A stretch of 40,155 nucleotides of DNA from GCA-002712045 sp028112705 (GTDB taxonomy: Bacteria > Pseudomonadota > Alphaproteobacteria > Rhodobacterales > Rhodobacteraceae): NCBI GenBank assembly GCA_028112705.1, contig JAOGYN010000017.1, positions 1 to 40,155 of the forward strand. The letters run 5' to 3'. A model generated the notes under the pieces. That model did no database searches, had not been told where the DNA came from, and saw only the letters and a list, made by a program, of their open reading frames with translations. Numbering within the stretch: the stretch's first letter is position 1; every line of letters starts with the position of its first letter. Positions 25,029 to 33,704 of the stretch are shown here, piece by piece. Position numbers and translations under genes: made by a program.

Positions 25029-25703
25029 TTATCGATTGTCAGCGTAAAAGTGATGCAATCCTATTGTTGCCGTTCTTTTTAAACGCCTAGACCATTTCGG
25101 TCTTACAAATTTAGCATGATAGTATAATGCACCATACGTAATAGCGCGTGGTTCATTGTTCATCATGATTTTGGCAACTTTTTGAGAAATCATAAAAGCA
25201 CTTTTTTCTGTTATTATTTCAGTTAAGCCATCACAATTATAAGAAAACTGGCAATTATGTTTGCGTCCTTTTTTTGTTCCTTGCGCGACCACTTTACAAA
25301 TTGTTTTTGGAAAACTTTTTGAATCAACTCTATTCAGGATAACCTCTGCAACAGCAAACTGACCGATGATACTTTCACCCCTTGCCTCAAAATAAAGAGC
25401 TTCACTCAAACATCGCCATTCCTCACCACCAGTTGGCGTTACCATTTTAGCGATGTAGGTATCAGAATATTTGAAATTACTTTGTGCTTTTTTCCAGAAT
25501 ACTAAAGTATTTAACCCTATGGGTGTTCCAATTTTTTTAAGTTGTGAATATGGAATGTTACTTAAAATTGATTTTTCCAAAGAAATTAACTTTACCACCT
25601 CTGAATTAAACGGCAGTTCATTAAGATTTATTTTTGAATTTCCATATGCAGCGGAAGAAATAGCTACACTCAAAAACATAAAATATTTAATAAATTCAAA
25701 CAT
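25029..25703 (-). CDS. Cell-wall hydrolase, SleB/CwlJ family
   Basis: A 224-aa secreted protein. The N-terminus MFEFIKYFMFLSVAISSAAYG is a likely signal peptide. Residues about 95-224 match the Hydrolase_2 (SleB) domain: EEWRCLSEALYFEARGES with the catalytic Glu, GQFAVAEVILNRVDSKSFPKT (in part), CQFSYNCDG, ALYYHAKFVRPKW and the terminal IGLHHFY. Such enzymes are lytic transglycosylase-like hydrolases of peptidoglycan. In non-sporing Alphaproteobacteria they probably act in wall remodelling. The region between signal and domain is not recognised. It stands alone, 80 bp upstream of the folB start on the same strand. Confidence 0.9.
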   Translation of the reverse strand: MFEFIKYFMFLSVAISSAAYGNSKINLNELPFNSEVVKLISLEKSILSNIPYSQLKKIGTPIGLNTLVFWKKAQSNFKYSDTYIAKMVTPTGGEEWRCLSEALYFEARGESIIGQFAVAEVILNRVDSKSFPKTICKVVAQGTKKGRKHNCQFSYNCDGLTEIITEKSAFMISQKVAKIMMNNEPRAITYGALYYHAKFVRPKWSRRLKRTATIGLHHFYADNR

Positions 25704-25824
25704 CGAAACTCAATTTATTTTAATTTCTAACACTAAAGCTTCAAACCATATAAAGACCGTATAGTTATTCAATAAATCACAAGCAATCAAGTGTATTTTA
25801 AAATTTGAATTAAACACAACTAAT

Positions 25825-28362
25825 TTAGTTTCTTTCAAGTTCATAATGGGCCGCAGCTACGATAGCCACGGGCACGCGATACGGTGAACACGAAACGTAA
25901 TCAAAATTTTCTTTACAACAAAATTTTATAGAACTGGGATCCCCACCATGTTCTCCACATACTGATAAAGTTAAATCTGGTTTCTCTTTCCGCCCACGAT
26001 CACGGGCTAGTAATAATAGTTCCCCTACTCCATCAATGTCCAAAGTATGAAATGGATCTTCTGTAAAGACACCCTTAACCACATAATCGCGCATAAAACG
26101 TCCCGCATCGTCTCTACTAAGGCCATAGGTCATTTGCGTTAAATCATTTGTGCCAAAACTCATAAAAGAAGAGGACTTGGCTATATCACCTGCTCGAAGT
26201 GCCGCCCGAGGGGTTTCGACCATCACACCAAATTTATACTTAAAAAAATGATTTGTTTCTTGCCTTACATCATTAGCAACCTTTTCAACATAGGACCATA
26301 TCAACTCCACTTCTTTTTGAGCAGAAACTAAAGGGATCATTATCTCAGGAGTTATTAAAATATCAGATTTTTGCGCAAGTACAGTTGCTTCAAATATTGC
26401 TCTAGCTTGCATTTCATAAATTTCAGGCAAAGTAATGCCCAACCTTACTCCACGCATACCTAACATTGGGTTAAATTCAGATAGTTCTTTAGTTCTCTCT
26501 ATTATTTTACTAACTGGAAGGCCCAAAGCCTCCGCTAACTCAAGCATCTCCTGACGCTCACGAGGTAAAAATTCATGTAAAGGTGGATCAAACAACCTAA
26601 TACATACAGGCAAGCCATCCATGATTTGAAATATTTCTTCAAAATCTGCTCTTTGCATTGGCAGCAATCGATCTAAAGCAATTTTTCGATCTTTATGACT
26701 ATCGGCAAATATCATTTCTCTCATAACCAACAAACGATCATTTTCGAAGAACATCTGCTCTGTTCTACATAACCCTATGCCCTTTGCTCCAAATTTTCTT
26801 GCTAATTTGGCATCAGTGGGAGTGTCAGCATTGGCTCTAACATCAAGAACTGAAATTTCTTCCGACCAATTTAGAAAATCTTTTAACCCTTCATCAAAAG
26901 CTGGTTCCACTAACTCCATTTCCCCAGAGATTACTTTTCCAGATGCACCATCTATGGTAATAAAATCCAATTCATTAAAAACTCTGCCATCTGATATTTT
27001 TATTTTTTTATTTTTAGAATCGATTTTTAAAGAATTTGCACCAACTATACAGGGGAGACCTAACCCCCTTGCAGTCACAGCCGCGTGGCTTGTCATTCCA
27101 CCTCGCTCTGTCAGTACTCCTTTTGTAAAGTGCATCCCTCTTATATCTTCAGGTCCAGTCTCTAATTTTACCAATATTGTGGGTATATCTTGAAGAGCAA
27201 GGCTTTGAGCCTCAGCGGAAGTAAATACAATTTTTCCAGTAGCAGCACCAGGACTTGCTGCTATCCCCGTACACATAATATCGCAACTAACTAGTGGAGA
27301 TAGTTGGGGGTGCAATAATTCAGTGATAGTTTTAGGTTCAATTTTTTTAACGGCAACTCTTTTATCAAAAATACCATCACAAACTAAATCAACAACAATT
27401 TTTATGGCAGCCCTTGCCGACCTTCTTGCTGGGGCTGCATCTAAAAGCCATAATTTTTCATCTTCAATGGTAAAGTCAAGCTCAAGCTCATCTCTTGTCT
27501 TGATCCTCGCTTCCTTTCCAAATTCACAAAGTTTTTTAAAAATTTCAGGTAAGTGCTCTTCTAAGGACTTGCCTCGTTTATCTTTTGTTAAAAAAAGTGA
27601 ATTCTCTATTTTAAGTGAATCTTTACCTTGTGATTGGCTCAAGTAGCGTCCTGTAACCTTTTTAGCTCCATCCAAGGGACTCACAAATTGCACCACTCCA
27701 GAACCACTTTCAGTTTTCCCCAACCCCATAGCCATTCGTTGAATTATAAAACCCACTCCAGCATTCTCTGGTGCATTATGAACCTGTCGTAACAGTCTCG
27801 CTGTCGTACTATTCCACGCTCTAACCATAGAATTTAAAACTTGTTCCAACTGATCTTTTGCATTTTGAGGAAATAGTTCCAGCATTTCTTTTTCATAAAT
27901 TGTTAAAGCTTCTTTTATCGATTCTTCAGAAATATTTTTATTTAAAACCTGATCAAAGATCTCTTCATCCAAACGCATCACATCAATTGAATAGGATAAG
28001 ATAAAACGCAAATATAATTTACTTGCCTCAATATTACCAATTTTTTGTTTGATCTCATTATATTTTTTGTCATTTAACCCGATATTTAAAATTGTTGGAG
28101 GACCACCCCAATCCCAATGCTCCGGGCTTGCCCGGACTGAAAAAATATCATCCGAGTGAAATTCCCTTAAGATGCCCTCAATATCCAATCTTTTGCCATT
28201 TTGAATCTTTTTGATAGCACTTATTGAAAGAAAAACGGCTGCAGGAACAGGCATCTTCATTGATTTCAACAAAAACAAACGTCTCGCTCTTGCTCCATAG
28301 ACATCCCGATTGACGTCTGAGGAAATTTTTAGATAAATATAGTCTTTAATCAATTGACCCAT
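25825..28362 (-). CDS. Pyruvate phosphate dikinase-like PEP-utilising protein
   Basis: An 845-aa protein with PPDK architecture: ATP-grasp region, phosphohistidine domain, PEP/pyruvate barrel. The swivelling His is His426 in GGMTSHAAVTARGLGLPCIVG (in part). The barrel has FGTNDLTQMTYGLSRDD and catalytic Cys802 in LSVCGEHGGDPSS. The N-terminal part is altered. GGKGA-type ATP motif is YGARARRLF, the SVRSGA..SMPGMMDT segment is SVRASPEHWDWGGPPT, and the TRxGKR end of the ATP site is DAAPARRSA. Arg77 is retained. It may be a true PPDK of a divergent clade or a PEP-binding protein with changed nucleotide use. It lies 37 bp after glyS; the same order is, from memory, usual in Rhodobacterales. I give no symbol because activity is uncertain (ppdK would be the family name). 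Confidence 0.85.
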   Translation of the reverse strand: MGQLIKDYIYLKISSDVNRDVYGARARRLFLLKSMKMPVPAAVFLSISAIKKIQNGKRLDIEGILREFHSDDIFSVRASPEHWDWGGPPTILNIGLNDKKYNEIKQKIGNIEASKLYLRFILSYSIDVMRLDEEIFDQVLNKNISEESIKEALTIYEKEMLELFPQNAKDQLEQVLNSMVRAWNSTTARLLRQVHNAPENAGVGFIIQRMAMGLGKTESGSGVVQFVSPLDGAKKVTGRYLSQSQGKDSLKIENSLFLTKDKRGKSLEEHLPEIFKKLCEFGKEARIKTRDELELDFTIEDEKLWLLDAAPARRSARAAIKIVVDLVCDGIFDKRVAVKKIEPKTITELLHPQLSPLVSCDIMCTGIAASPGAATGKIVFTSAEAQSLALQDIPTILVKLETGPEDIRGMHFTKGVLTERGGMTSHAAVTARGLGLPCIVGANSLKIDSKNKKIKISDGRVFNELDFITIDGASGKVISGEMELVEPAFDEGLKDFLNWSEEISVLDVRANADTPTDAKLARKFGAKGIGLCRTEQMFFENDRLLVMREMIFADSHKDRKIALDRLLPMQRADFEEIFQIMDGLPVCIRLFDPPLHEFLPRERQEMLELAEALGLPVSKIIERTKELSEFNPMLGMRGVRLGITLPEIYEMQARAIFEATVLAQKSDILITPEIMIPLVSAQKEVELIWSYVEKVANDVRQETNHFFKYKFGVMVETPRAALRAGDIAKSSSFMSFGTNDLTQMTYGLSRDDAGRFMRDYVVKGVFTEDPFHTLDIDGVGELLLLARDRGRKEKPDLTLSVCGEHGGDPSSIKFCCKENFDYVSCSPYRVPVAIVAAAHYELERN

Positions 28363-28399
28363 TTTTTGGCCCTATCAATGTAAAATATGAATTAACAAT

Positions 28400-30472
28400 T
28401 TATTTAGTGCTTTCTTGAATACAGTTCAAATTAGAGACTGAACAACAAACATTTTTTATGTTATTAAGTAAACATAAACGGTTTCTTCTAATTATTTGAT
28501 TTTCATCGTTTACTTTTACTTCTTTAAAAAACCTATCTATTGGCTCTCTTAAGTCCGCCATAGCCGACATTGCTTCAGTAAAGTTTTCCTCTTTTAGATC
28601 AATTTTTATTTTTAGTTTTACATCATTTAACGCTGAATATAGTTTTTTTTCATTAGGATCCTTCAAAAACTTAAGTTCAGGATCTAACTCGTACTTAACC
28701 CCATCTTTCTTTTCCTCTGCAATTAAAATATTATTTGCTCTTTTAAATCCACTCAATAAATTAATCCCATTTTTTGTTTGTAGAAAAGAATCCAATGCTG
28801 TAATTCTTTTTACTAATACCACTAGGTCATCACTATCTGGCATTTCCACACAGGCATCTATAGCATCATAACGAATACCTTCGCTTCTTAAATAAAACTT
28901 TAATCTTTCATGCAAAAAATAAATTATTTCATCCATTGGTATAGTTTTTCCAACAACTTCAGTGTCAAGCAATTCCAATAAATTAAACTTAAGATCGCTA
29001 GATAAAATCAACCGAATTATACCAATAGCAGCTCGTCTTAATGCAAAAGGATCCTTAGATCCTGTAGGCTTTTCATTGATAGCCCAAAAGCTCGAAATTA
29101 AATCGAGCTTATCTGCCAAAGCAACAACAATTGATAAAGAACTTAATGGAACTGCGTCTGAAGGTCCTAAAGGTTGATAATGTTCCAAAACAGCTAGAGA
29201 AATCTCTTGATCATATCCAAATTCATCTGCGTAATACTTGCCCATAACTCCCTGTAGTTCTGGAAATTCATTTACCATTTGTGAACAGAGATCTGCTTTT
29301 GCAAAACCCACTGCTTTAATAACTTGGTCTTCTTTTAAATTAAAATAAGGTGCAAGTTTTATAGCTAAGCCTTTAATTCTTTGGATGCGATCTGCCTGAG
29401 AACCTAGCTTACTATGAAAAATAACTTTTCTTAAGTTTTCAACCCATACATTGCCACCTTCTTTTGCAATTCTTAAATCATTTTCAAAAAAGAATTGGCC
29501 ATCCGCAAGTCTAGCATCCAAAACTTTTTGATTACCTTTGATAATCATTGCGCCATTATCAGTGGTATCAACATTAGCCACTGTAATAAATTTTTCTATT
29601 TTTTGAGTTTTAACATTCAAAACAGAGAAGAATTTTTGATGTTTTCTCATCGAAGTTTGTAATACCTCAGCCGGCAAGTCCAGGTAGTCCTTAGTAACAT
29701 TTCCCATAAGAACGACAGGCCATTCAACTAAACCAACCACCTCTGCAAGAAGGTTTTTATCTTCTATTATCTCTAATCCTTGGGAGAATGCTAAATTGTT
29801 TGCATCTGCCCAAATTATTTCTAACCTTTCCTTTGGATTCAATATTACAAAGTTTTTTCTAAGATTTCCTTCGTACTCCTCGAACGAATTAACTACAAAT
29901 TTTGCAGGTGACATGAAACGATGCCCAGAAGTCATGTTAGATGCTATTATATTATCAATTTTAACTGGAACTATTTCAGATTCATTTTTATCGATCAAAA
30001 TACACAAAATTGTTTTTAATGGCCTAACCCAACGTAATCGACTGCTTCCCCATCTCATCGATTTAGGCCAAGCCAGTTTTAATATCGCATTTTCAATTAT
30101 CTTGGAGGCAATATCCCTAGTATCTACAGCTGGTTGGCTTAGAGTAGCGAAATAATATTTACCTTTTTTATCATCCTCTACTGTTAGCGCATCTACTGTC
30201 AGCCCAAGACTTTGTGCAAAGCCCTCTACCGCTCTTTTTGGGGCATCAATTTTAGGGCCGCGTTTCAATTCGATATTTTCTTTAGACTGAGTTGATAAGC
30301 CTTCAATCACAACACATAATCTTTGCGGGGTGGAAAAATTTGTTGCACTAGAGTAAAATATCTCTGAACCAGCAAAACCATCAGTAATAAGGTTTTTAAG
30401 ATTCTCTGATGCTGAGATTTGTATATCAGCAGGCATTTCTTCCGAAAATAATTCAAGTAAGATATCAGGCAT
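28400..30472 (-). CDS. glyS: Glycyl-tRNA synthetase beta subunit
   Basis: Large subunit of the bacterial heterotetrameric glycyl-tRNA synthetase, responsible mainly for tRNA recognition. It is 690 aa, the normal length. The start MPDILLELFSEEMPA matches the family (LL.E..TEE.P). RGPKIDAPKRAVEGFA, RWVRPLKTI, GHRFMSP, VVLMGNV and the HD-like KADLCSQMVNEFPELQGVMG are typical. SKDPFALRRAAIGIIR is the conserved SxDPFALRR motif. It works only with GlyQ, whose gene lies upstream with one small gene between. It starts 8 bp after that gene. Confidence 0.97.
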   Translation of the reverse strand: MPDILLELFSEEMPADIQISASENLKNLITDGFAGSEIFYSSATNFSTPQRLCVVIEGLSTQSKENIELKRGPKIDAPKRAVEGFAQSLGLTVDALTVEDDKKGKYYFATLSQPAVDTRDIASKIIENAILKLAWPKSMRWGSSRLRWVRPLKTILCILIDKNESEIVPVKIDNIIASNMTSGHRFMSPAKFVVNSFEEYEGNLRKNFVILNPKERLEIIWADANNLAFSQGLEIIEDKNLLAEVVGLVEWPVVLMGNVTKDYLDLPAEVLQTSMRKHQKFFSVLNVKTQKIEKFITVANVDTTDNGAMIIKGNQKVLDARLADGQFFFENDLRIAKEGGNVWVENLRKVIFHSKLGSQADRIQRIKGLAIKLAPYFNLKEDQVIKAVGFAKADLCSQMVNEFPELQGVMGKYYADEFGYDQEISLAVLEHYQPLGPSDAVPLSSLSIVVALADKLDLISSFWAINEKPTGSKDPFALRRAAIGIIRLILSSDLKFNLLELLDTEVVGKTIPMDEIIYFLHERLKFYLRSEGIRYDAIDACVEMPDSDDLVVLVKRITALDSFLQTKNGINLLSGFKRANNILIAEEKKDGVKYELDPELKFLKDPNEKKLYSALNDVKLKIKIDLKEENFTEAMSAMADLREPIDRFFKEVKVNDENQIIRRNRLCLLNNIKNVCCSVSNLNCIQESTK

Positions 30473-30480
30473 GATGAAAT

Positions 30481-30996
30481 TTATTCACTTTCTTTTTGTA
30501 TACAATTTTTAGGTAAGGCGTCTCCCGCAAATGAAGCTAAACCACAATCATTTATCTGGTGCCAGGAGAAGGCCAAACCGTCAGGGTAAACTGCAATCAC
30601 CCTATCAATACCAAATTCTATATTTTCCCTTGATAAATATGACTTAGCCAAGCCTAACTTTAAATCACTAGTGATTTTTTCAACATTAAAGCATTTAAAC
30701 CATCTAGGTGCACGTAGTGGGGTAGCTTTTTCGTATGGTAAATACTTTTCTAACGAATTCGAGCTACTACTTTTTAGCTTAAAGCAACTTCTAAATTTCA
30801 GTGGAGAGGTTTGAGAATTTATACTTTGAATATTATTAAATTTCACTGGCTCTTCGTTACCACTATTTGATAAAGTCATAGTCATATTATTTAAACTATT
30901 CTTTTCATAATAAGCGTAGTTTTGAAAGTACCATAACGTTAAGCCAAAAATTAACGAAAAGCTTATTAGTAATACCACAAAAATATTGCCACTCAT
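30481..30996 (-). CDS. DUF6446-type single-pass membrane protein
   Basis: A 171-aa protein with one N-terminal membrane helix (residues about 4-22, NIFVVLLISFSLIFGLTLW) followed by YFQNYAYYEK and a soluble, probably periplasmic domain. Conserved-looking segments are SPLKFRSCF, APRWFKCF (a Cys pair that could form a disulfide), GIDRVIAVYPDGLAFSWHQ. These match my memory of the DUF6446 family found between glyQ and glyS in Rhodobacterales. Function is unknown. Its ATG overlaps the glyQ stop by 4 nt (ATGA) and glyS follows 8 bp later, so it is cotranscribed with both synthetase subunits. Nothing in it suggests tRNA or glycine binding. Confidence 0.8.
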   Translation of the reverse strand: MSGNIFVVLLISFSLIFGLTLWYFQNYAYYEKNSLNNMTMTLSNSGNEEPVKFNNIQSINSQTSPLKFRSCFKLKSSSSNSLEKYLPYEKATPLRAPRWFKCFNVEKITSDLKLGLAKSYLSRENIEFGIDRVIAVYPDGLAFSWHQINDCGLASFAGDALPKNCIQKESE

Positions 30997-31925
30997 GCTA
31001 ACTTCCCACCAGCTTCAGTTAATAGAAACGCATCAGCGCATAATTTAGTTAATTTTCGAACTCGAGCAATATAAGCCTGTCTTTCTGTCACCGAAATTAC
31101 ACCGCGAGCATCCAATAAGTTAAAAAAATGGGATGCTTTTATACATTGATCATAAGCTGGATGAACCATAACGATTTCTTTACCAGTAATGGGATCTAAA
31201 CTAGGTCGTGATAAGATGTCTGAACATTGTTTTTCTGCATCAATAAAATTTTTGTGCAAAGTATCTGTATCTGCAATATCAAAATTCCAACGTGAATACT
31301 CTTGCTCTGTTTGATAAAATATATCCCGGTATTTTAAACTTATTGGAGAACCTGGATCATTAAATGGCATTTCCATAACATGATCTACTCCCAAAACATA
31401 CATTGCTAGGCGCTCTAAGCCATAAGTCAACTCACCTGAAACTGGTTTGCAATCATGCCCCCCAATTTGTTGAAAATAAGTAAACTGAGAAACTTCCATT
31501 CCGTCACACCAAACCTCCCATCCAAGGCCCCAGGCTCCTAAAGTTGGGCTTTCCCAATCATCTTCTACAAACCTCAGGTCATGAACAGACATATCTATAC
31601 CAATTGCTTCCAAAGACCCTAGATACAAATCTTGTAAATTGATTGGGCTGGGTTTTATAAGTACTTGATATTGATAATAATGCTGCAGTCTATTTGGATT
31701 CTCTCCATATCTACCATCAGTAGGTCTTCGACATGCCTGAACGTAAGCAACTGACCACGGCTTAGGGCCGAGCGCCCTGAGCGTTGTTGCAGGATGAAAA
31801 GTTCCAGCCCCCACTTACATATCATAGGGTTGCAATATAGCACATCCTTTTGATGCCCAATACTGATTTAATCGCATTATTATCTCTTGAAACGAGCGGG
31901 GCTTTTCTATTTTTTCAACACCCAT
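30993..31925 (-). CDS. glyQ: Glycyl-tRNA synthetase alpha subunit, frame interrupted by one TAA
   Basis: Catalytic (class II) subunit that forms glycyl-adenylate with GlyS. From ATG 31925 (AAGGTAG upstream) the frame reads MGVEKIEKPRSFQEIIMRLN, then QYWASKGCAILQPYDM. Codon 37 is TAA (31815-31817), and reading continues in the same frame with VGAGTFHP...RRPTDGRYGENPNRLQHYYQ, FTYFQQIGGHDCKPV, TYGLERLAMY and SFNLLDAR-type end FFNLLDARGVISVTERQ. E. coli GlyQ has DMEVGAG at this point, so a Glu codon (probably GAA) has become TAA. The rest (310 codons including the stop) has normal length. A piece from GTG 31814, just after the stop, to 30993 is open (273 codons) but lacks the conserved first 37 residues. 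The gene is normally essential, so a sequencing error, readthrough or restart should be considered before calling it dead. Confidence 0.85.
31815..31817 (-). other. In-frame TAA at glyQ codon 37
   Basis: On the minus strand the bases read GAT ATG TAA GTG GGG GCT GGA. Family proteins have Asp-Met-Glu-Val-Gly-Ala-Gly here. A single G-to-T change of GAA explains it. Both sides are in the same frame, so no indel is involved. Confidence 0.9.
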
Positions 31926-31969
31926 TTTTTCTACCTTAAACAGTAATTATTTATAAAGACCAATAGTCA

Positions 31970-31993
31970 AGCAATTGTCTTGGGTCAATTGCT
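31970..31993. repeat. Perfect inverted repeat upstream of glyQ
   Basis: AGCAATTG and CAATTGCT are 8-bp perfect arms around an 8-nt loop, 45 nt upstream of the glyQ start. It may be an operator or leader hairpin of the glycyl-tRNA synthetase operon. No T run follows in either direction, so it is not a typical terminator. No T-box or glycine-riboswitch features are visible. Confidence 0.4.
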
Positions 31994-32107
31994 AGTAATT
32001 GTTTATGTTTTTTACATAACATGAATACAACAAAAGGAATAACTTTGTATTATAATATAAATAAAAATCAGATTTTATGAAAAAAAACTTAATATTTTCT
32101 AACTCAA

Positions 32108-33700
32108 TTAACCAGTTGTTAAATCAGATTTTAAATGAATAACAGTAGGTAACTCTGCTGTTAATGCTAACTTAATTGCGATCTTGAAATCTTCAATTGA
32201 ATTTGGCCGAGAAGAATGTGCTCCAAATGCTTCAGCTAACTTACAAAAATCAGGGTTTTTTGCAATTACCGCATTAGGAGAAATCTGAGACTCTATCATT
32301 GAGTCCTCGATCTCTTTCAACTTTTCATTGTCCCATATAATTATTGGTATTCCTAATCTATGCTCTACGGCTACCCCCAGTTCCTGCATGGTATAATGAA
32401 AACCATAATCACCCATTATTGCTACTACGGATTGTTTTGGAACACCAATTTTTCCACCAATTGCTGCTGGCAATGCATAACCTAACGTACCAAACCCAAA
32501 AGGATGATGCCACTTAGAAGGTTTTGTCATTGGATAGATTTCTTTAGCAACGTACGCAAACTGAGTCATATCTGAATAAATAAGTGTGTCTTCATTTAAG
32601 ACTTCATGAAGTGCATCTACCAAAGGGACGATTCCGGGTCGCTCAGCGTTAACTTGTTTTCTGAAGATAGCTCTTCTATTTTTTACATACCCCTCATCCC
32701 AGTCACTATTAATAGTATACTCTTTGAGTTTACTATTAACTCCAGCGATGAATGTCTTCGCATCAGCCATTATAGTTAAATCCGACTTGTGTTGATCCCC
32801 TAATTGACTGGGATCAATATCAACCCTAATTAATTTGCAATTATGACCTATATGATTACGCCACAAATCTACCTCTGATAGCGTGGTTCCAATAGCTAAA
32901 ACAAGATCTGCTTGTGCAAAATCATGCACACTATCAGCTCTGGCCAACGTAGCCCCAAAATATAACTTGTTATTGTCATTAATAACTCCTCTTCCCGCAT
33001 AAGTCGAAAACGAAGCGGCACCAATTTTTTCTATTAAAAATCTTAGCTCAATCGAGGCAGCAACACAGCCACCACCAACAATGACAATTACCCTTCGCGC
33101 TGAGCTTAATTCATCAGCAACTTGCTCATGTAAATGAGGCTGATCCAGTTTGTTTAAATTTATTTTTATGGGATCTAAACTTGGTTTAGCCAGCGCACCT
33201 AATACTGAGATTGGAACTTGAATATGCTTTGGCCTTGGACGTGCAGAAATAAACTCAAAAAATGCTCTATCTAGTAGTTGATAAACATTGTCAGGATCTA
33301 AAGCTGTTTTTGACCAGTCACAAACCGTACTAGCCGCCGTTTCTTGATCCTTCATTTCATGGAGCCTACCACGCTCTGTGGTAAGGTCTCCCGGGTTTAA
33401 ACAGCTAGAAATGACTAACATCGGAATACTATCAGAATAAGCTTGCCCCATCGGAGTCATTATGTTGCAAAGGCCAGGGCCAGTTATTACAAAGGCCACT
33501 CCTGGCTTTCCAGTAGCTCTAGCGTAACCATCTGCCATAAAACCAGCACCCTGCTCGTGACGCGTTAGAATATGTTTTAGTCCTGCCTCTTCAATTCCAC
33601 GGTACAGCTCCACATTATGAACACCTGGTATCCCAAATATAACCTCTACACCCTGTTTTTTTAATGTATGTGAGATTTGCGCACCAAGCGGTTTTTTCAT
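32108..33700 (-). CDS. Thiamine-diphosphate-dependent enzyme, AruI/acetolactate-synthase-like
   Basis: A 530-aa three-domain ThDP enzyme. The N-terminal domain has IFGIPGVHNVELYRGIEEAG (20 residues) and the catalytic Glu49 in TRHEQGAGFMADGYARATG. The C-terminal cofactor motif is IMGDYGFHYTMQELG...IIIWDN (GD-x(n)-N). The PGVHNVELYRG opening resembles AruI, the 5-guanidino-2-oxopentanoate decarboxylase of the arginine transaminase pathway. The family also includes acetolactate synthase and other 2-oxoacid decarboxylases, so the substrate is not certain. No regulatory-subunit (ilvH) gene is adjacent. GAGGGTG precedes ATG 33700. It starts 4 bp after trkH, an operon partner with no obvious pathway link. 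Confidence 0.8.
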   Translation of the reverse strand: MKKPLGAQISHTLKKQGVEVIFGIPGVHNVELYRGIEEAGLKHILTRHEQGAGFMADGYARATGKPGVAFVITGPGLCNIMTPMGQAYSDSIPMLVISSCLNPGDLTTERGRLHEMKDQETAASTVCDWSKTALDPDNVYQLLDRAFFEFISARPRPKHIQVPISVLGALAKPSLDPIKINLNKLDQPHLHEQVADELSSARRVIVIVGGGCVAASIELRFLIEKIGAASFSTYAGRGVINDNNKLYFGATLARADSVHDFAQADLVLAIGTTLSEVDLWRNHIGHNCKLIRVDIDPSQLGDQHKSDLTIMADAKTFIAGVNSKLKEYTINSDWDEGYVKNRRAIFRKQVNAERPGIVPLVDALHEVLNEDTLIYSDMTQFAYVAKEIYPMTKPSKWHHPFGFGTLGYALPAAIGGKIGVPKQSVVAIMGDYGFHYTMQELGVAVEHRLGIPIIIWDNEKLKEIEDSMIESQISPNAVIAKNPDFCKLAEAFGAHSSRPNSIEDFKIAIKLALTAELPTVIHLKSDLTTG

Positions 33701-33704
33701 ATTT

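Noticed and set aside
31815..31817. Reassignment of TAA as a sense codon
   Set aside because: Many intact genes in the window (for example lexA, gltX, gltA, ctaD) end with TAA at the expected family C-terminus.
31655..31843. Short minus-strand frame across the glyQ stop
   Set aside because: It is in a different frame from the GlyQ motifs, which are continuous apart from codon 37.
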